This document shows positions 51,996 through 64,000 of a DNA stretch of 64,000 bases, one piece after another; positions within the stretch are counted from its first letter, which is position 1; each line of letters begins with the position of its first letter. Position numbers and translations under genes: made by a program. The notes beneath the pieces are model-generated. The model was not told where the DNA came from and did not search any database. It saw nothing but the letters and a program-made list of their open reading frames with translations. Source of the DNA: Centropus unirufus (lineage: Eukaryota; Chordata; Aves; Cuculiformes; Centropidae); assembly GCA_013397695.1 (NCBI GenBank), contig VYZI01000074.1, positions 2,701,654-2,765,653 on the forward strand, written 5' to 3'.

Positions 51996-52257
51996 ATATA
52001 TTCTTCCTTTCCTTTCTTATTGCAAACTGCATTTGGCTTTTATGGCATTTATTTTTCAGAAGAGGCTAAACCATTTTATCACTTATAAAAATCTGGTTAC
52101 AATTTGTATGCAGCTCTATAGAATATTACTTGGAGGTGTAACTCTTGCCATGCCATTTTCTGAATAGTCTTTTTACTAAGTGTTAATGTGAGCCCCAGCA
52201 GGGTGCAGTTAGTAAACTTATGGGTGTTTAGAAGTATTACATTAAGGGCTGTATTAA

Positions 52258-52346
52258 GCGCCTGATCCTGCAATTAGAAAACATGCAACTAATGCTTATG
52301 CACACTAATTGTCTCTATTGTTAGAGCTATTTGGATGCAACAGGCT
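52258..52346. repeat. Old palindromic repeat relic, 'cctgatcctgca' type
   Basis: Begins GCGCCTGATCCTGCAATTAG and ends GGATGCAACAGGC, imperfectly complementary ends. The inner wording ATGCTTATGCACACTAATTG resembles the arms of old amniote palindromic repeats. It lies about 260 bases from the relic at 51905. Confidence 0.45.
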
Positions 52347-55031
52347 GTTTAGGGCAATCTGACTGTTGCTTTTTTCAGACTGCACCTTGCTTCCAAAGAT
52401 ATAAAAGGGCAGTGGCAGGTCCACTGCATTGAAAGCAGGTCGACCGGTGTCCTTGTCCCCCACAGTGGGGTTATTCTGACTCTGAATCCAGCTCAGCGGT
52501 CTTGGTGACACCTGGGGGTAGCTCCATTCCTAGGGTATCACTGTCTATGACACATTCCTCCCCAAAAAGTGACTAAGACGCTGTGTTTTGTTATTGCTGT
52601 TTTATAGACAAGGCGCAGGAGACTCTGGGTATGGCTAAACAGTGTAGCCGTCAGCCCAGCATATATGTACGTGTATATGTGCATATACCTATGTTTGTGG
52701 GGAAACGTCTATACACATATATGTCATCAGAGACCTATTTATACCTGCATGTATGTATGTACATGTGAGCACTTTGATAGACACAGAGAAACAAAGATGG
52801 TTTAAACTACCTTGTTGTAGATCGGCTGCAGGGCTCGGCAGAAGAGCTAGAGATGATTTATCCACAGAGAGTCCTCACACTCGTAGTGCTCTGACTACTT
52901 CCACAACTGCAGTCTTGATCCCAGATTCACCACACCTAACTTATGACACCTGAAAATGAGGAATCTGATCTTAGATTGGGATGAGTTATGCCCTTTCATT
53001 TAACTGCAAAGGAAAGCAAGGCCCCAGCTTAGCCATTTGATCTCTCAGTTGCTGCTGTTGGGTGAGATGAATCCTATTACAAATGGCATCTCCAAGGTTC
53101 CATTGGAAATATTTGGTGAAACTTGACTGAAATCAGGATTCACGAGTGCAAACTAGTAGCCAGGTCCTTGCACCAGCTGTTCTTTCACATAGTGTGCATC
53201 TGCACGTTTCAAACTAGTCATTCTTCATGTGAGTGGAATTCCTGATTTTCTCGAATAAGGGCTGAAATTGGTTTAGAATTATTTTTAATCCATGGCCCTG
53301 CAGCATTTCATCTCAATCTATGTAGCTGTAGAAAATAATAATAAAAAAAAAACCAGAAAAAATATATTCTTTATATGACCTTAAGGACCCGAATTACATC
53401 TGGAACACTCATTGTTATACTGTTTTGTGATGTGGATATATATATATAACACCAGTGCATTTTCCTTGTTCTGTCTGTTTAACAACTACAGAAAATGTAG
53501 GGAAAAAAATCTGACTATAGCCAATGTCTTTGCAGTGATTTGTCATTCTCAATATGCACCACACTTGTTAGCTTCATGGGCTGGAATCTAAAATTACTAA
53601 ATATGATAAATGAACCCAACTGGTGTCTTGTGCCAATGACCATCTTTTTCTGAAACGCTATTTCTCAGCTTCTGGTATTATTGTCTGTGAGTAATGCAAA
53701 TAAACAGGAAGTCCCACATTATCATGGGCTATTCTTAATCTCAGGTGTAACATCTTTCCAGTGTCACAAGTTGTTCTGTCCTCAGCTCTCCTTACTTCCA
53801 GACCTGCAGATGATGAACCTGCAGAAGGGGTGTATGAACGGGTAACAGCACCATGTTAAGGGGAAAAGGTGACAATAAGGCTCTTCCAGCAGAGTGAATA
53901 TATAAAAGAAAATGTAGAGGAGAGTAAAATGATACTGCATTACAGCATTTGTAGAATGGTATGTTTTTAATGAAAATTATAGCCAAGGAATTATTTTTTC
54001 TTTCAAAAATATCAGTATTTACTAAGACAGCAACAGGAGGAGAGTGTCAGTGCCAGGAATGTCTAGATTCTTCTTGAGATTGGAGTTAACCCTGTAACAG
54101 ATCGAAATCTAACATTTTATTAAAGTGAGGGTGGGGAGAAGAGCAAAGAAGAAAACCCCCAAGACTTTGGTCTTTCGTAATGTTTCCTTGTGCATGGTAG
54201 TACCTGTTGAAACCACACAAACTTGTATTTTTAATTGGAAGAAGGATAGCATGTGCCTCTGCTCGTATGTGATGGCATTTTGTGGGAATTTAAGACCTGT
54301 GGTTCAATCAATGTTTATAGCTATATCTGTGGATGGCACCAGCCGCTGCTCTGCCTGTCCTGCACTGCAATGGGGTCTCCACCAACAAAGAGCTCTGCTC
54401 TCAGAACACTGCATGTCACTCTTCTCATGCCACCACCACTACAACTATTCTGTGAGCTGAAGAGGAAAACAAACCAGTCCATAACAACCAGGACAACCAT
54501 GGGAGCAGAGATGGAGTCAGCCTTGGCAGAAATGCACAGAATCCAGGCTATGTCTTGGTTGATGCAAGACTTTGCTGTATGAAGGAGATTTACTTGCTAA
54601 AGCTTTGGATATAATCATAAACAAAAAAACCCAAAAAAAACCCCGAAAGCTCAAACCAAAATAAAATGAATTCACTTGTGGTAACTGGGGAATTGCAAAG
54701 TGCAATATTTTCCAGACTTTAGGCTAGGAAAATGTGTTGGCTTTTTCTCCCCTTGAAACCAGGAACATCCACAGGGTCAGCAGAAAACAGCTTGTTTTTA
54801 TCTGAAAACGTTTGGGAAAGGTTTCTTGGTAGGCGGTGTCTCTAAATCTTGTCAGGATTTCTCAAGACAGGTAGCAAAATTATGCAACAGACCGATTAGT
54901 TCTCATTGCAAAAGCACAGAGTATACCACAAGGACAATGATACCATCTACCATCTGATTTCTTAACTGGCATTCCTTGGGAGAGACATTTATTTAATTTG
55001 TCTTTTAATTATGGTGGGCAAATGCCAGCAA
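52347..55031. other. Unique noncoding DNA, no gene recognised
   Basis: No gene is recognisable. Contains an ATGT/TATA-rich stretch (52664-52770) and a (TA)6 run near 53436. The two overlapping plus-strand frames at 54125-54582 show no domain. Confidence 0.5.
52664..52770 (+). repeat. ATGT/TATA-rich imperfect microsatellite
   Basis: Interrupted runs of ATATGTACGTGTATATGTGC, TACACATATATG and GCATGTATGTATGTACATG. Self-complementary in places (TGTACA, CATATATG). Confidence 0.7.
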
Positions 55032-55059
55032 AATGATAAGATATCAATGATAAGATATA
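55032..55059 (+). promoter_or_regulatory. Tandem GATA-motif pair
   Basis: A 14-base unit AATGATAAGATAT plus one base is repeated back to back (55032-55045 and 55046-55059), each copy holding a TGATAAG, which is a strong match to the GATA-factor consensus WGATAR. Spacing of 14 bases. Function is inference; it could equally be a chance AT-rich duplication. Confidence 0.3.
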
Positions 55060-58000
55060 AATATATATTTGAAAGCTTTTTACTATTCCAGGCACTAATT
55101 TGAGGGTGAATTAAATTCAGTCTGTACAATCAAAGCAAGTTCAGTCATATTTGTGTAGGTAAAACCAATAAGCTATTCCCTATCTCCGCAGATGTAGGAG
55201 AATTGACAGTGCAGGGAGAAAAAAACCAATCCATACATTTTAATGGCTGATCTCTCTGTAAACAAATATGGCAAATGAAAATGGATTTTTTTTTTATGGA
55301 AAATAAAGCTACTGTAGTGACCTTGGGATTTCCACCTACAGACATTTTATAAATATTTGGTGATACCTAAAATGTATTTTGAGCATGTGTTTATTATAAT
55401 ATGCTCTAATAAAATGAAAAACAGGATAAATTCCAATTGCTTCCTAAACATTTAGCCTGATAAATCTGGAACATATTAAAAATATTTTAGGAATAATTGA
55501 AACATTTCACACATACAGCATTGATTCAGCATTCTTTTTTATATCTAAACCATCTGTGTGCTACCCGGTGCTTGTCAGATGGGCACTGTGAAAGGAGCCC
55601 ACTGATTTTCTGGGAATCGCTCTGACTGAGAAAACGTTGCCCAGTATAACCACACAGGTCATGATTTATTAGCCCAGGCAGTACGTCACAGCACACGGGC
55701 AGGTATCCGACATGAAACTCGCCTCAGAAAGCTGCAACCCCTACTGTTTCCCCCTGGAACCTAATCCAGAAAACATGACTTGAGGGAGGGTCCAGCAGAG
55801 GAGCTGGATGATCTTCTGCTGTTTTGTGGAAATGCTTTTGGAACCTATTTTCTAGGGCAATCCATCATGAAACAATCATGAAATAAATGTGTATTATATA
55901 AAGGTCCTGATCCATTAACTATTCCTCCCATGGCTTCCCTGTCCACTACTGTGGCCGCAACAACAGCGGTTCTACTGCTGCTTACAAAACAGAATATCTC
56001 CTTCTCATTCCCAGTTCCTGTCACTGTACTTCGAATGACCATATTAGCCTTTTAAACTACAAAACTATTTTAAGAATTCATGGGTAGTTGATTATTTGTG
56101 ACAGTTCCCAAAGTCCTTTTCATGATTTCCATGATGCAGTGCTCCATATTGTAAACATAGTTTATGCACTTCTCTTTCTAAATATGAGGCTGTGTTTGGC
56201 TGTGTTTGGTTGAAACCAGCTCATGAAGTGCACCATACCACCCTCACACATAACAGAGCTGTTATCCTTAGTCTGTATCATCCAGAAAAGTTATTAACAA
56301 CTCTTTATGTGGTATTTGTGATTTAAAAATAGATCATGTTAGGTGGAAAGGTGAAAGAGGTTGTTTCGTTTCCAGAAAGTCTCTACCTATTGAGGTTTTC
56401 CTACAAAATACCAATGTAGATGCTTTTAAAAATACCATATTTTTAAAATAAAAATACTATATTATTTAAATTTTACAATCAGATGACTGCTTTATCAAAC
56501 TTCTAATCTTGAAGTGTTTTTTTTTTCTATGAATGAAATTAGGTTAATTTGACCAACTCCAGTTTCCCTGAAGTCAGTAAGTAGCACAGATTTTTACTTC
56601 CACTTTGAGTATCAGCCATTGCCTATGTGCCACTCCCAAGACAAAAGCTAGGTAAGCCAGCTCACAATTATTTGAGTATTCCCTCTCACTATTTTTGCAT
56701 ACAGGCACTGCATTCACTACCTGCCTGGATTAAAAAATTCTCAGCTACTGCCTAAAGAAATCTTGAGGACATTTAATCCAATCTTGCTGACTCCAACTGA
56801 TCTGAGCTGACTTGCATTCTCCAGATTTACTGTTAGACCAGAAAACATTTCATCAGCATCATATGATACTCATACTTCCTCCAGCTTTGATCCAGCAGAG
56901 CAGAAATACTTATTGAATGCATCTGTCTCATAATGTCTCATTACTAGGAATTTAACTATCAATGTTTAGCAATGGACTTACAAAAGTTCCTTTCATTCTT
57001 TATCTATATTTGTAGGACATTTGTCATCTTACATGGTGTTAACCCTCTTTTTCCCTATGCAAAGTATCAGGGGAGATGCAAGCTGGTTGGTACAGCCTGA
57101 GGTCCCTATGAGCTCAGGTTGGGCAGGGAAGGCACTGATGAGGCAAAGATTATGTGAACCAGGTTTGGGAAAAAACCACTCAAAACACCTGGGAATCTCG
57201 GAGATTTTTGGGCAGAGCTGTCCTACAATGTCAGGAGATGGTACCAACTGTAAAGATCTTGTAACAAACTCAAAAAATATCTTTTTTCTTCCTTGTGAGA
57301 TGACCAAGCACTTTTCTACCCGATGACACTCCTTGACCTGGGGGATAAAGTTTTCTGTGCTGTCACAAGGCTGCGGCTTGCAGTGGTGAAATCATGACAT
57401 TAGCAGAACATTCTCTTAGCCATCTAAACCAGCGAGTGTGTCTCTCTTGGTTTTGGCTGATTGCTGGGAAATGGAAAAGAATGCCCTTCCCTTTTAAACA
57501 AGAGCAGGAGAGACCATCACTTTATCTCATCTGACCTCCCGTGCTTGGCAGATCATGGGGGGGTCTCACCCCAAAGGGACTGTCTCAAATCTAGCCAAGA
57601 GGGCTAATATTGCTACAGGGTTATGTTGAGCTCGTGCTCCTAGCCAGATGGTGTGGCAGCTCCAAGGGGTGGATTATGAAAGCTGAGGATTTTTCGGCTG
57701 TTTTAGACCACAGAGCTCAAGCCACTGCTAGAACAGAAGGAGGAGGCCCAAGAATGGCTCTGTGAGGCTCCCAGCAATGGAGAAGTGCCAGTGCATAAAT
57801 GGTGCTTGACCAAAAGGGCATGTTGCAAGGTCAGAAAAAACTATGATGTGTTGCTCTGAATGACCACTAGCAGCTGTGTTCGTGTGGTGCATCTTGCGAT
57901 CTTTGCAAACATTTAAGGACGTTTCTTTGAGCACTCTGGAGTCTCTCTGCAGTGTGGTGCAGGCAGATACAGGTGCAGAACACTTGTTTTTTCCTTGGTT

Positions 58001-60183
58001 TTGGTGGGAGTGCCTCTGGAGCCACTGGAGCCCATTGGGACCTTCCCAATGACCCAGTGACAGATTACCATCCCAGGTTAGCATTCATGGATAGGTCTGA
58101 GCTGGAAGAGATAAAATAAACTCAAGTCTACCCATCTGGTGCTCACTGCAAGACCTCTGCCAGCATGGAGCTCCACTGGGATCCAGGTCTTGCATGTTAT
58201 ATTTTCTGCAGATATTCTTACAATTAAAAGCAGGACTACAAAGGAATCTGGGAGGGAGCTTTTGGCAGCATGTTGAAAGCCCCTGAATAATTTTCTAAAA
58301 GAAGATTAATGTAACTGTTGCTGGTACCTCTAGGGAAAAGAACAGCTCTGTTTCACAGCAGGCTGTAATTTGTAAATTGAATCTAATATTGCCACATAAA
58401 TAATACTGCAGAGATTAGGTCTGGAGAAAGGTGTGAAATGAGAGAGCTAGAGCATCTAAGAAGAAAATGCAGCAAATACTTTTACAGTCACTGCAGAGTA
58501 GAATGGATTAACAAACATTTCTATTGTTCAAGTCAGCTCTATGCTAAATGAGAATAACATGCACTTTATATGACAGGGTAAGTGCCAAATATTGCAATTT
58601 TTCTTCCTGTTTCCTCAGAGCTAGCCTCTTTGGTCTCCATATTGCAGTCTTGTGTTACTGTTCCAAGAAAACTTTTGTGTCCTCAATATATTCTCTATAA
58701 ACTGTGAAAACTCCATTTTAATGTGAAGTACTTGTATTTTTCCTGACTGGGAGTGAGGTTGTGAAGCTACCAGAAGGCATTAGGTGCATGAAAGCATTAC
58801 TATCTCTGTCTCTTAAAAAATGAGTTAAATGAAAAAAGTTCTATTTTTGACCTTACAGCCCTTGATGCTATGTGACATCCAGCAGCCTGTGCACAAGTCT
58901 GATCCCAGAGCGTGTGGGTTTCTTGGTGCTTAGGAAACATTCTTGTAGCACATTACTCACTAGAAATAGTTCTTTCTATTAGAACTTCTAACTAGCAGAG
59001 AAAAAATTGACCCTTTTAACCCCCATGGTTAAAAGAGGAATTTTCTGAGCTATTAGCTCAAATTTTGTCAAAGGAAACATTTCACACGCAAGTAATCCTT
59101 AGAGTCATCCTGTGGTCGGTGGGTTTCACTCTTCCCTTGATGCACATCAGTCATCTATGTTCTCATGCCCCAAATTTCTCCTTCAGCACAACAGGGTAGC
59201 AGGTGGGTCATCTTCCTTCCTATAAACTATGATAAATTCTGATACCCTGCTCAGGTCCAACCCATTCAGAGCCCATTAAAGTGAGGAAGGCCATCTGCAT
59301 TGTCTATGGAATGACCAGAGGTATTTTTTCAGCCTTGGCATGGACACTATCTTGACTACCAGAGTATCCTATCACTGGGAGTTGAGGGTGTAAAGGGAGA
59401 TCAGTTGAATATATTAATCCTTGTATTGTTGAGCCAAACAGTCCATCTGCATTCAATAACATCACAAAAGACCAAATCCTTCATAGGTCTTTTCCTTGTT
59501 TTGGGCAGCTGCATGTTCTGGTTGCACTTTTTACTCCTGTCAGGATATATGTCAATACATAGCACCATAAGTTTCCTGATTGGACACACTTGTGTGATGT
59601 CAACCTCAGAAAAAATCAAATTCAATAAAAATTTAGAAGCAATTTTCTATTGATATTTCTGCAGTTTCCTAAAGCCCATGAAATGTGTGAAAATTTCCAG
59701 CCTGGAACAGAATATTTCTACACTTCCAGGAGATTACACTTTTTTTTTCAAGACTGAAAGAAAAAAACCTTCTAAGCAGTCCAAACAGCTGCCAGTGTTT
59801 ATTGCAGTATGGATATCATGATGAAAGATCAGAAAGGAGAGGGAGAGATTTTGTAAACATACATACTGTTAACACCTCAGAGGATATCCAGTCTTCTGCT
59901 CAATCTGCTGCAACATAAATTTCATGATTAAAGAGCCTGGAAAGTGTTAAAACTGTTAGTTATATATAATACTTCAAACATTGGTACTGAGAACAATCAA
60001 ACCAACAACAACCCTTTGAATCTGGTGAGCTCTAGGAGAAGCTTTCTTGTGAAATTTTTGCTACTTCTTGTGAACATCTTGGATTCCATCTTTTTTTTTT
60101 TTTAAGATGAAAACAAAGCCCACATGGCACTTGGGCAACAGGCCATTTCTTTCTGGATTTTTTAAATGCTTGAAGTCCCATAA
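55060..60183. other. Unique noncoding DNA, no gene recognised
   Basis: No gene is recognisable. 55.34-55.52 kb is strongly AT-rich with TAAT and octamer-like cores. Frames of about 100-118 codons (57021-57326 plus with 57029-57307 minus; 57728-58084 minus) overlap each other or lack domains. Confidence 0.5.
56551..56628. repeat. Possible old palindromic repeat relic
   Basis: GACCAACTCCAGTTTCCCTG followed by AAGTCAGTAAGTAGC and CAGATTTTTAC resembles the core of old palindromic repeats ('aactccattgaagtcagtggagtta...'). Weakly symmetric, low confidence. Confidence 0.3.
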
Positions 60184-60262
60184 CTTAAAAACATGAGAAC
60201 AGCTGTAGCGGGTGAGATGAAGCGTTTGTCCAGCCCAGTATCCTACCTCTAATAGTGTGAGA
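60184..60262 (-). mobile_element. Old CR1/L3-like LINE tail
   Basis: Read on the minus strand this is TAGAGGTAGGATACTGGGCT, a diverged middle, then GCTGTTCTCATGTTTTTAAG. It matches the 3' end wording of an older CR1/L3-like family known from reptiles and birds ('gacaggatactgggctagatggacctttggtctgacccagtatggctgttcttatgttcttatg'). The 136-codon minus-strand frame across it (60061-60471) is accidental. Upstream coding sequence is not recognisable. Confidence 0.6.
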
Positions 60263-62133
60263 AGACCAGAAGGGAAGAGCAGTTGAGCAAAGCAAACACA
60301 TGTGATACTTCTCCTTGTTGTCTCCCAGCTGCCCACCACCCACACCACAAATATTTCTTGAGTCAGATGTCCTGATGTAATTGTTCTGAATTTGTCAACC
60401 CATAATAGATGCAAACACAAACCGATTGTGAGTTCGTTTGTCTTCTTGTGGATTTCAATCATTTTGATCAATCCAGAAGGTAGGAAGGAGAATGAAACAT
60501 TGCATAAGGTGGGAAGGACCCTCTGAATTCAGGCCTCCCAGGTGTGAATGACTATGGAAGAACTGCCCATTTTCTTGTTCAAGAAGAGGTGAACTTTTCA
60601 GAGCAATATGCAGGCCATAATTCCTTTAGGCACATTCCTGTGATAGTTTTTTGCATGCCCTATCCTCCTCCACTTCTCACCAGACTTCATGCTAGTGCAG
60701 TACAGTTTTATCTCAAATTTAATAAGCATGGATCAACCAAACAACCTTTTGTTTTTCTGAGTTTTGATGTGGGTAAGCACAGCCTAGTGAACAGGCCATT
60801 TTTTCTTAGTCCGACATTGGTATACTCTAAATAAATAAAATTGGCATACTCTGGCTGTCCAAAGAATTTCAGCCTCTGGTGATATTATAACCCCACACCT
60901 TACACTAGAGAGGAAGAAGGTATCTGATGAAGTCTATCCACCCATCCCTTCTGCACTCCTTATGAAGGAAGCCTGGGAGATGGCATGCCTCCATCAACTG
61001 TCATGAGGAAAGACAACCTGCTTCCCTCAGTGTGGTACATCCTAGTTTTTCAAGCTAGTGGGGATGGGAATATGAAGTTAGCTGATCACTGTAAGTCCTG
61101 TTCACAAGGTCAAGAGCAAGAGTGATTTGGAGGCATTTGCTCTTCCTCAGCATCAGGTTGCATATTATAAGTGGTCCTTAGATAGCCCTCTTGAGGAAGA
61201 ATGACATAATTACCTGTGGATATCTAGATGGGGTCTGTCATCTAGGCACCATTCAAATCACAATATATATGTTCGCAAAAGGTGAATTCATTAAAGAACC
61301 CATTCTCACTCTTTCAATGCAGAACCACTCTTTCTCTCTGCACCCCTTGAAAATTAAAAAAAAAAAGGAAAAAAATTAGAGAGAAGAAACCAATGAAAAT
61401 TCAGAGTTCATCTAAACCTATCAACATCTGCATAACGCATGTCTGCATCTATTAATCACTGCTGGGGAAACACAAAACCACCATGCCATTATGGAAAAGA
61501 CAACAGATCATACCAAAGCCATATGGCCACCACCATTGATCCTCACACCCAGTAATCAACGAATGATCCTGACTGGTAAGAATGTAGAATGAAAGATAAT
61601 ATTATAACTCCACTGCTCCTACAGTCCGTGGGGAAATATGTTTGGAGACTAACACAAAGCTGCAACAAAGAGCACATGGATGTGCTATCAGGTTTTACTA
61701 TCAAAGGATCTTACCATGTGGCATGATGTGCTTCAAGAGTGATTACAGCAGCTTAAAAAAATACATTACCCCATTTGTTCCTTAATAAATCATGTTTTTT
61801 TACTGAATCCTGAGTGAATTGGAACCTAAATTACAGGAACGGTCCTCAAAATCTTTGCAGTATTATATGATCCCATTTATTTGAGTAGGAATCCTCACAT
61901 GTTTACACTAGCAGTTAAAAAATCATTGTCATCAACATAATTTCAAGACTGTTTACAGTAAATGCACTGAATACCACAGATGGATGAAGAACTCATCATC
62001 TATGTTTTGGTGCCTTGGTGCAGAAACCAGATTGGGAATTTTCAGCTAGTATAACAGGCCCTAAACATCTTCAACCATTTTTATAAGATATGTTAGAAAG
62101 TAGGTGGTCTCTGACATGGTCTTTAAATGCAAT
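60263..62133. other. Unique noncoding DNA, no gene recognised
   Basis: No gene. Bases near 60506-60540 (GGTGGGAAGGACCCTCTGAA) are reminiscent of a retroposon tail but too short to call. An A10/A6 run lies at 61357-61376. Confidence 0.5.
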
Positions 62134-62214
62134 GGGCCAGATACTCAGCTGGTATTGTCACTCCTTTGTGTTAGAGAACACCATGCCAATTTAACCCAGT
62201 GTAGAATCAGGCTC
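62134..62214. repeat. Ancient palindromic (MITE-like) repeat, 'gggccagat..cagctggt' type
   Basis: Starts GGGCCAGATACTCAGCTGGT and ends CCAGTGTAGAATCAGGCTC, imperfectly complementary arms. The inner right part ATGCCAATTTAACCCAGTG matches the expected 'atgccaatttacaccagctg'. This is recognisable as an old palindromic repeat seen in many sauropsid genomes. The family name is not assigned. Confidence 0.6.
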
Positions 62215-63056
62215 AGCATGGTCCTTTTCACAATGTCTGCTTAGTCTGTTTAAATCCAGATTAATCTAAAGTAGTTTTCAATATCATTTAAGATTACTCC
62301 AAGAAAAAAAGTTTTCTTTCTAAGGATAAGATGGCATTCAGATATTTTTCCTTATAACAGGGGCCTTCAAAAGCTGATGTCGCACATTGCAGAAGTATGC
62401 AGAAGCCCTCAGCTCTTGGCTGGCATGGAAAGAGGAGCTAAATTAGAATCTCTCCGTTCACCATCCCAGACCTCAAGAATATTGTGATCTGTACTGCAGG
62501 TCTGTGGAATCTTCTGTTTAAAAGTTTATATAAATACATAGGAAACTGTCTCATTAGAAGCCACTGCTATTCTCTTAAGGCAAGATTTACAGTGAGAATG
62601 AAGTGCAGAGGTAGCATACATTCTCCTTTTCTACATTCATGGACTGTCTCTGGGCTGCACAGCTATGTCATTGCCCTCTCAGCTCTCACCATGTGCGCTA
62701 TTCCCATTGGGTTGGCACCTACATCTTTTTCTTGTGGAAAACCTGTAGGCTTTTTTCATTTTTCTGGCCTGTTTAGTTCAAACTACCATTTTCTCTGACA
62801 AGCTCAGCATATTTTTCAGAGCTGAATGGGGAGCCACCAATTGTGCTTCACTTTCCTTAGTGTTCTTGTTGGCACAGCCACCTTTGAGATGAGAGACACC
62901 GGTTCAAATGTCCACCACTTGTAGGAACGCGCTTTGGGCCATGGAAGCATGGGGAGGTGGAAGCTCAGCTGCCTCAACCTTATGTTAAAATAGTGAGTAG
63001 AGTTTCGGCCTGTTGTTTGTTTTTTTTCCACTCCTGCCTGAAGTTTATCACAGGCC
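62215..63056. other. Unique noncoding DNA, no gene recognised
   Basis: Plus-strand frame 62484-62798 (104 codons) is Leu/Ser/Phe-rich and has no recognised domain. The minus-strand frame at 62816-63103 runs antisense into the CR1 that follows. Confidence 0.5.
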
Positions 63057-63478
63057 AGAGATGATTTGCAGAAGGAGAGGCTGAGAGAGTTGGGGTTCTT
63101 CAATTTGGAGAAGACACCAAGAAGACCTTATTGCAGCCTTCAAATACTTAAAGGGGGCTTATAAGAAAGACGGGGAAATACTTTTTAGCAAGGCCTGTAC
63201 CCATGGGACAAGGGGTAATGGTTTTAAACTAAAAGAGGAGAAGTTTAGACTTGATATTAGAAATACATTTTGGTTTTGTTTTTTTAGTGAGGGTGGTCAA
63301 ACACTTGAACAGGTTGCCCAGAAAGGTAGTAGATGCTCCATCCTGGAAACATTCGAAGTCAGGGTGGATGGAGCTCTCAGCAGCCTGAAGATATCCCTGT
63401 ATCCGTGTTCACTGCAGGAGGGATGGACTAGATGACCTTTATGGTTCCATTCAATCCAAACCATTCTATGATTCTATG
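63057..63478 (+). mobile_element. CR1 LINE, 5'-truncated 3' end
   Basis: Plus-strand CR1. It begins near GATTTGCAGAAGGAGAGGCT, followed by the AGAGAGTTGGGGTTCTTCAA block. Then comes the ORF2 C-terminus with EEKFRLDIR, a diverged Phe-rich stretch where a T7 run has expanded, and LEQVAQKG, ILETFEVRVDGALSSL. The tail reads GGATGGACTAGATGACCTTT, then CCATTCTATGATTCTATGAA. This is a third CR1 subfamily type in the window (GGTAATGGTTTTAAACTAAA block). It is inactive. Confidence 0.95.
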
Positions 63479-64000
63479 AAGGCAAGGTAGCTGCAGCCAC
63501 CAGCTTTTTGGGGGGGAGTATGGTAGTGAAGCTTTGTGGATGTGATCCTTACAGTGACTATCTGCCTCAGGATCAGAAAAATGTCTCTGACGTTGATTCA
63601 GCTCCTCGTTTTCTCATATTAGAACCATTTTACTTCACATAAAATATTAAAATAGTCAGTGATGTCTGAAGAAAAGTGTTTCCTTCCCACACTTGGTTGC
63701 AGTGAGGCGTGGTAGTGCCCAAACAACATGCTGAATTATGTCCAGGCATCCTGTTCCCTTGGTCCTGGCATGGCAGTACCATGATGAAGCTGAACCATGG
63801 CAGAAAAACAGATTCAGGGACTATTTCTAGGGTCTGCTTGCCCAGGCCCTCCTTGGGAGAGAGGTTGGAGGAGGGGGTGTAAAACAGAAGAAACTTGTGA
63901 TGGTGTGAAATCAGCAGGAGGTTCCCTGAAAGCTAGTGATACCTAAATATTAGACATGGATCCTCAGAGTCTCTTTTGAGGTTCTCCATGCCCTGCACCA
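63479..64000. other. Unique noncoding DNA to window end
   Basis: No gene or repeat is recognised in the last 520 bases. A G8 run lies near 63510. Confidence 0.55.

Noticed and set aside
60061..60471. 136-codon minus-strand frame
   Set aside because: Runs through an old LINE tail and a T12 run; no protein family recognised.
60490..60540. GGTGGGAAGGACCCTCTGAA as a CR1-type tail
   Set aside because: Too short, without octamer repeats or adjoining LINE coding sequence.

Overview
The window is vertebrate nuclear DNA, almost certainly from a bird. The main evidence is the set of CR1 non-LTR retrotransposon copies, several ending in the ATTCTATGATTCTA-type octamer tail typical of avian CR1. Low interspersed-repeat density, CpG depletion over most of the window, and a few very old amniote repeats fit the same conclusion. 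The species cannot be named from sequence alone. One assembly gap of 83 N lies at 45775-45857.

I found no protein-coding gene, exon or structured RNA gene that I can defend. Open reading frames are short (about 60-160 codons). Several of the longer ones open on GTG or TTG rather than ATG, others run through CR1 copies, and none outside transposons shows a recognisable domain. The window is best read as intergenic or deep intronic DNA.

Layout: 1-9.5 kb is unique sequence with a long pyrimidine tract (5482-5617). A decayed mariner transposase 3' end lies at 9.55-9.9 kb. 12.95-14.6 kb holds two minus-strand CR1 copies with an older reverse-transcriptase-like remnant between them. 16.4-17.9 kb holds two plus-strand CR1 pieces, one with the 3' end and one unusually lacking it. 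19.3-19.6 kb carries two adjacent, very old imperfect palindromes. 21.9-22.1 kb has a MIR-like SINE relic. 22-39 kb is mostly unique, with a short CR1 tail at 34.2 kb and AT-rich blocks that could be conserved noncoding elements. 39.0-41.4 kb is a G+C- and CpG-elevated patch. 41-60 kb is mostly unique, with further palindrome relics at 51.9, 52.3 and 56.6 kb and a tandem GATA-motif repeat at 55.0 kb. 60.2 kb has an older CR1/L3-like tail, 62.1 kb another palindrome relic, and 63.06-63.48 kb a plus-strand CR1.

There is no operon or pathway here. The interest is in transposon fossils of several ages and a few candidate regulatory patches. I saw no undescribed biological system that the sequence would support.
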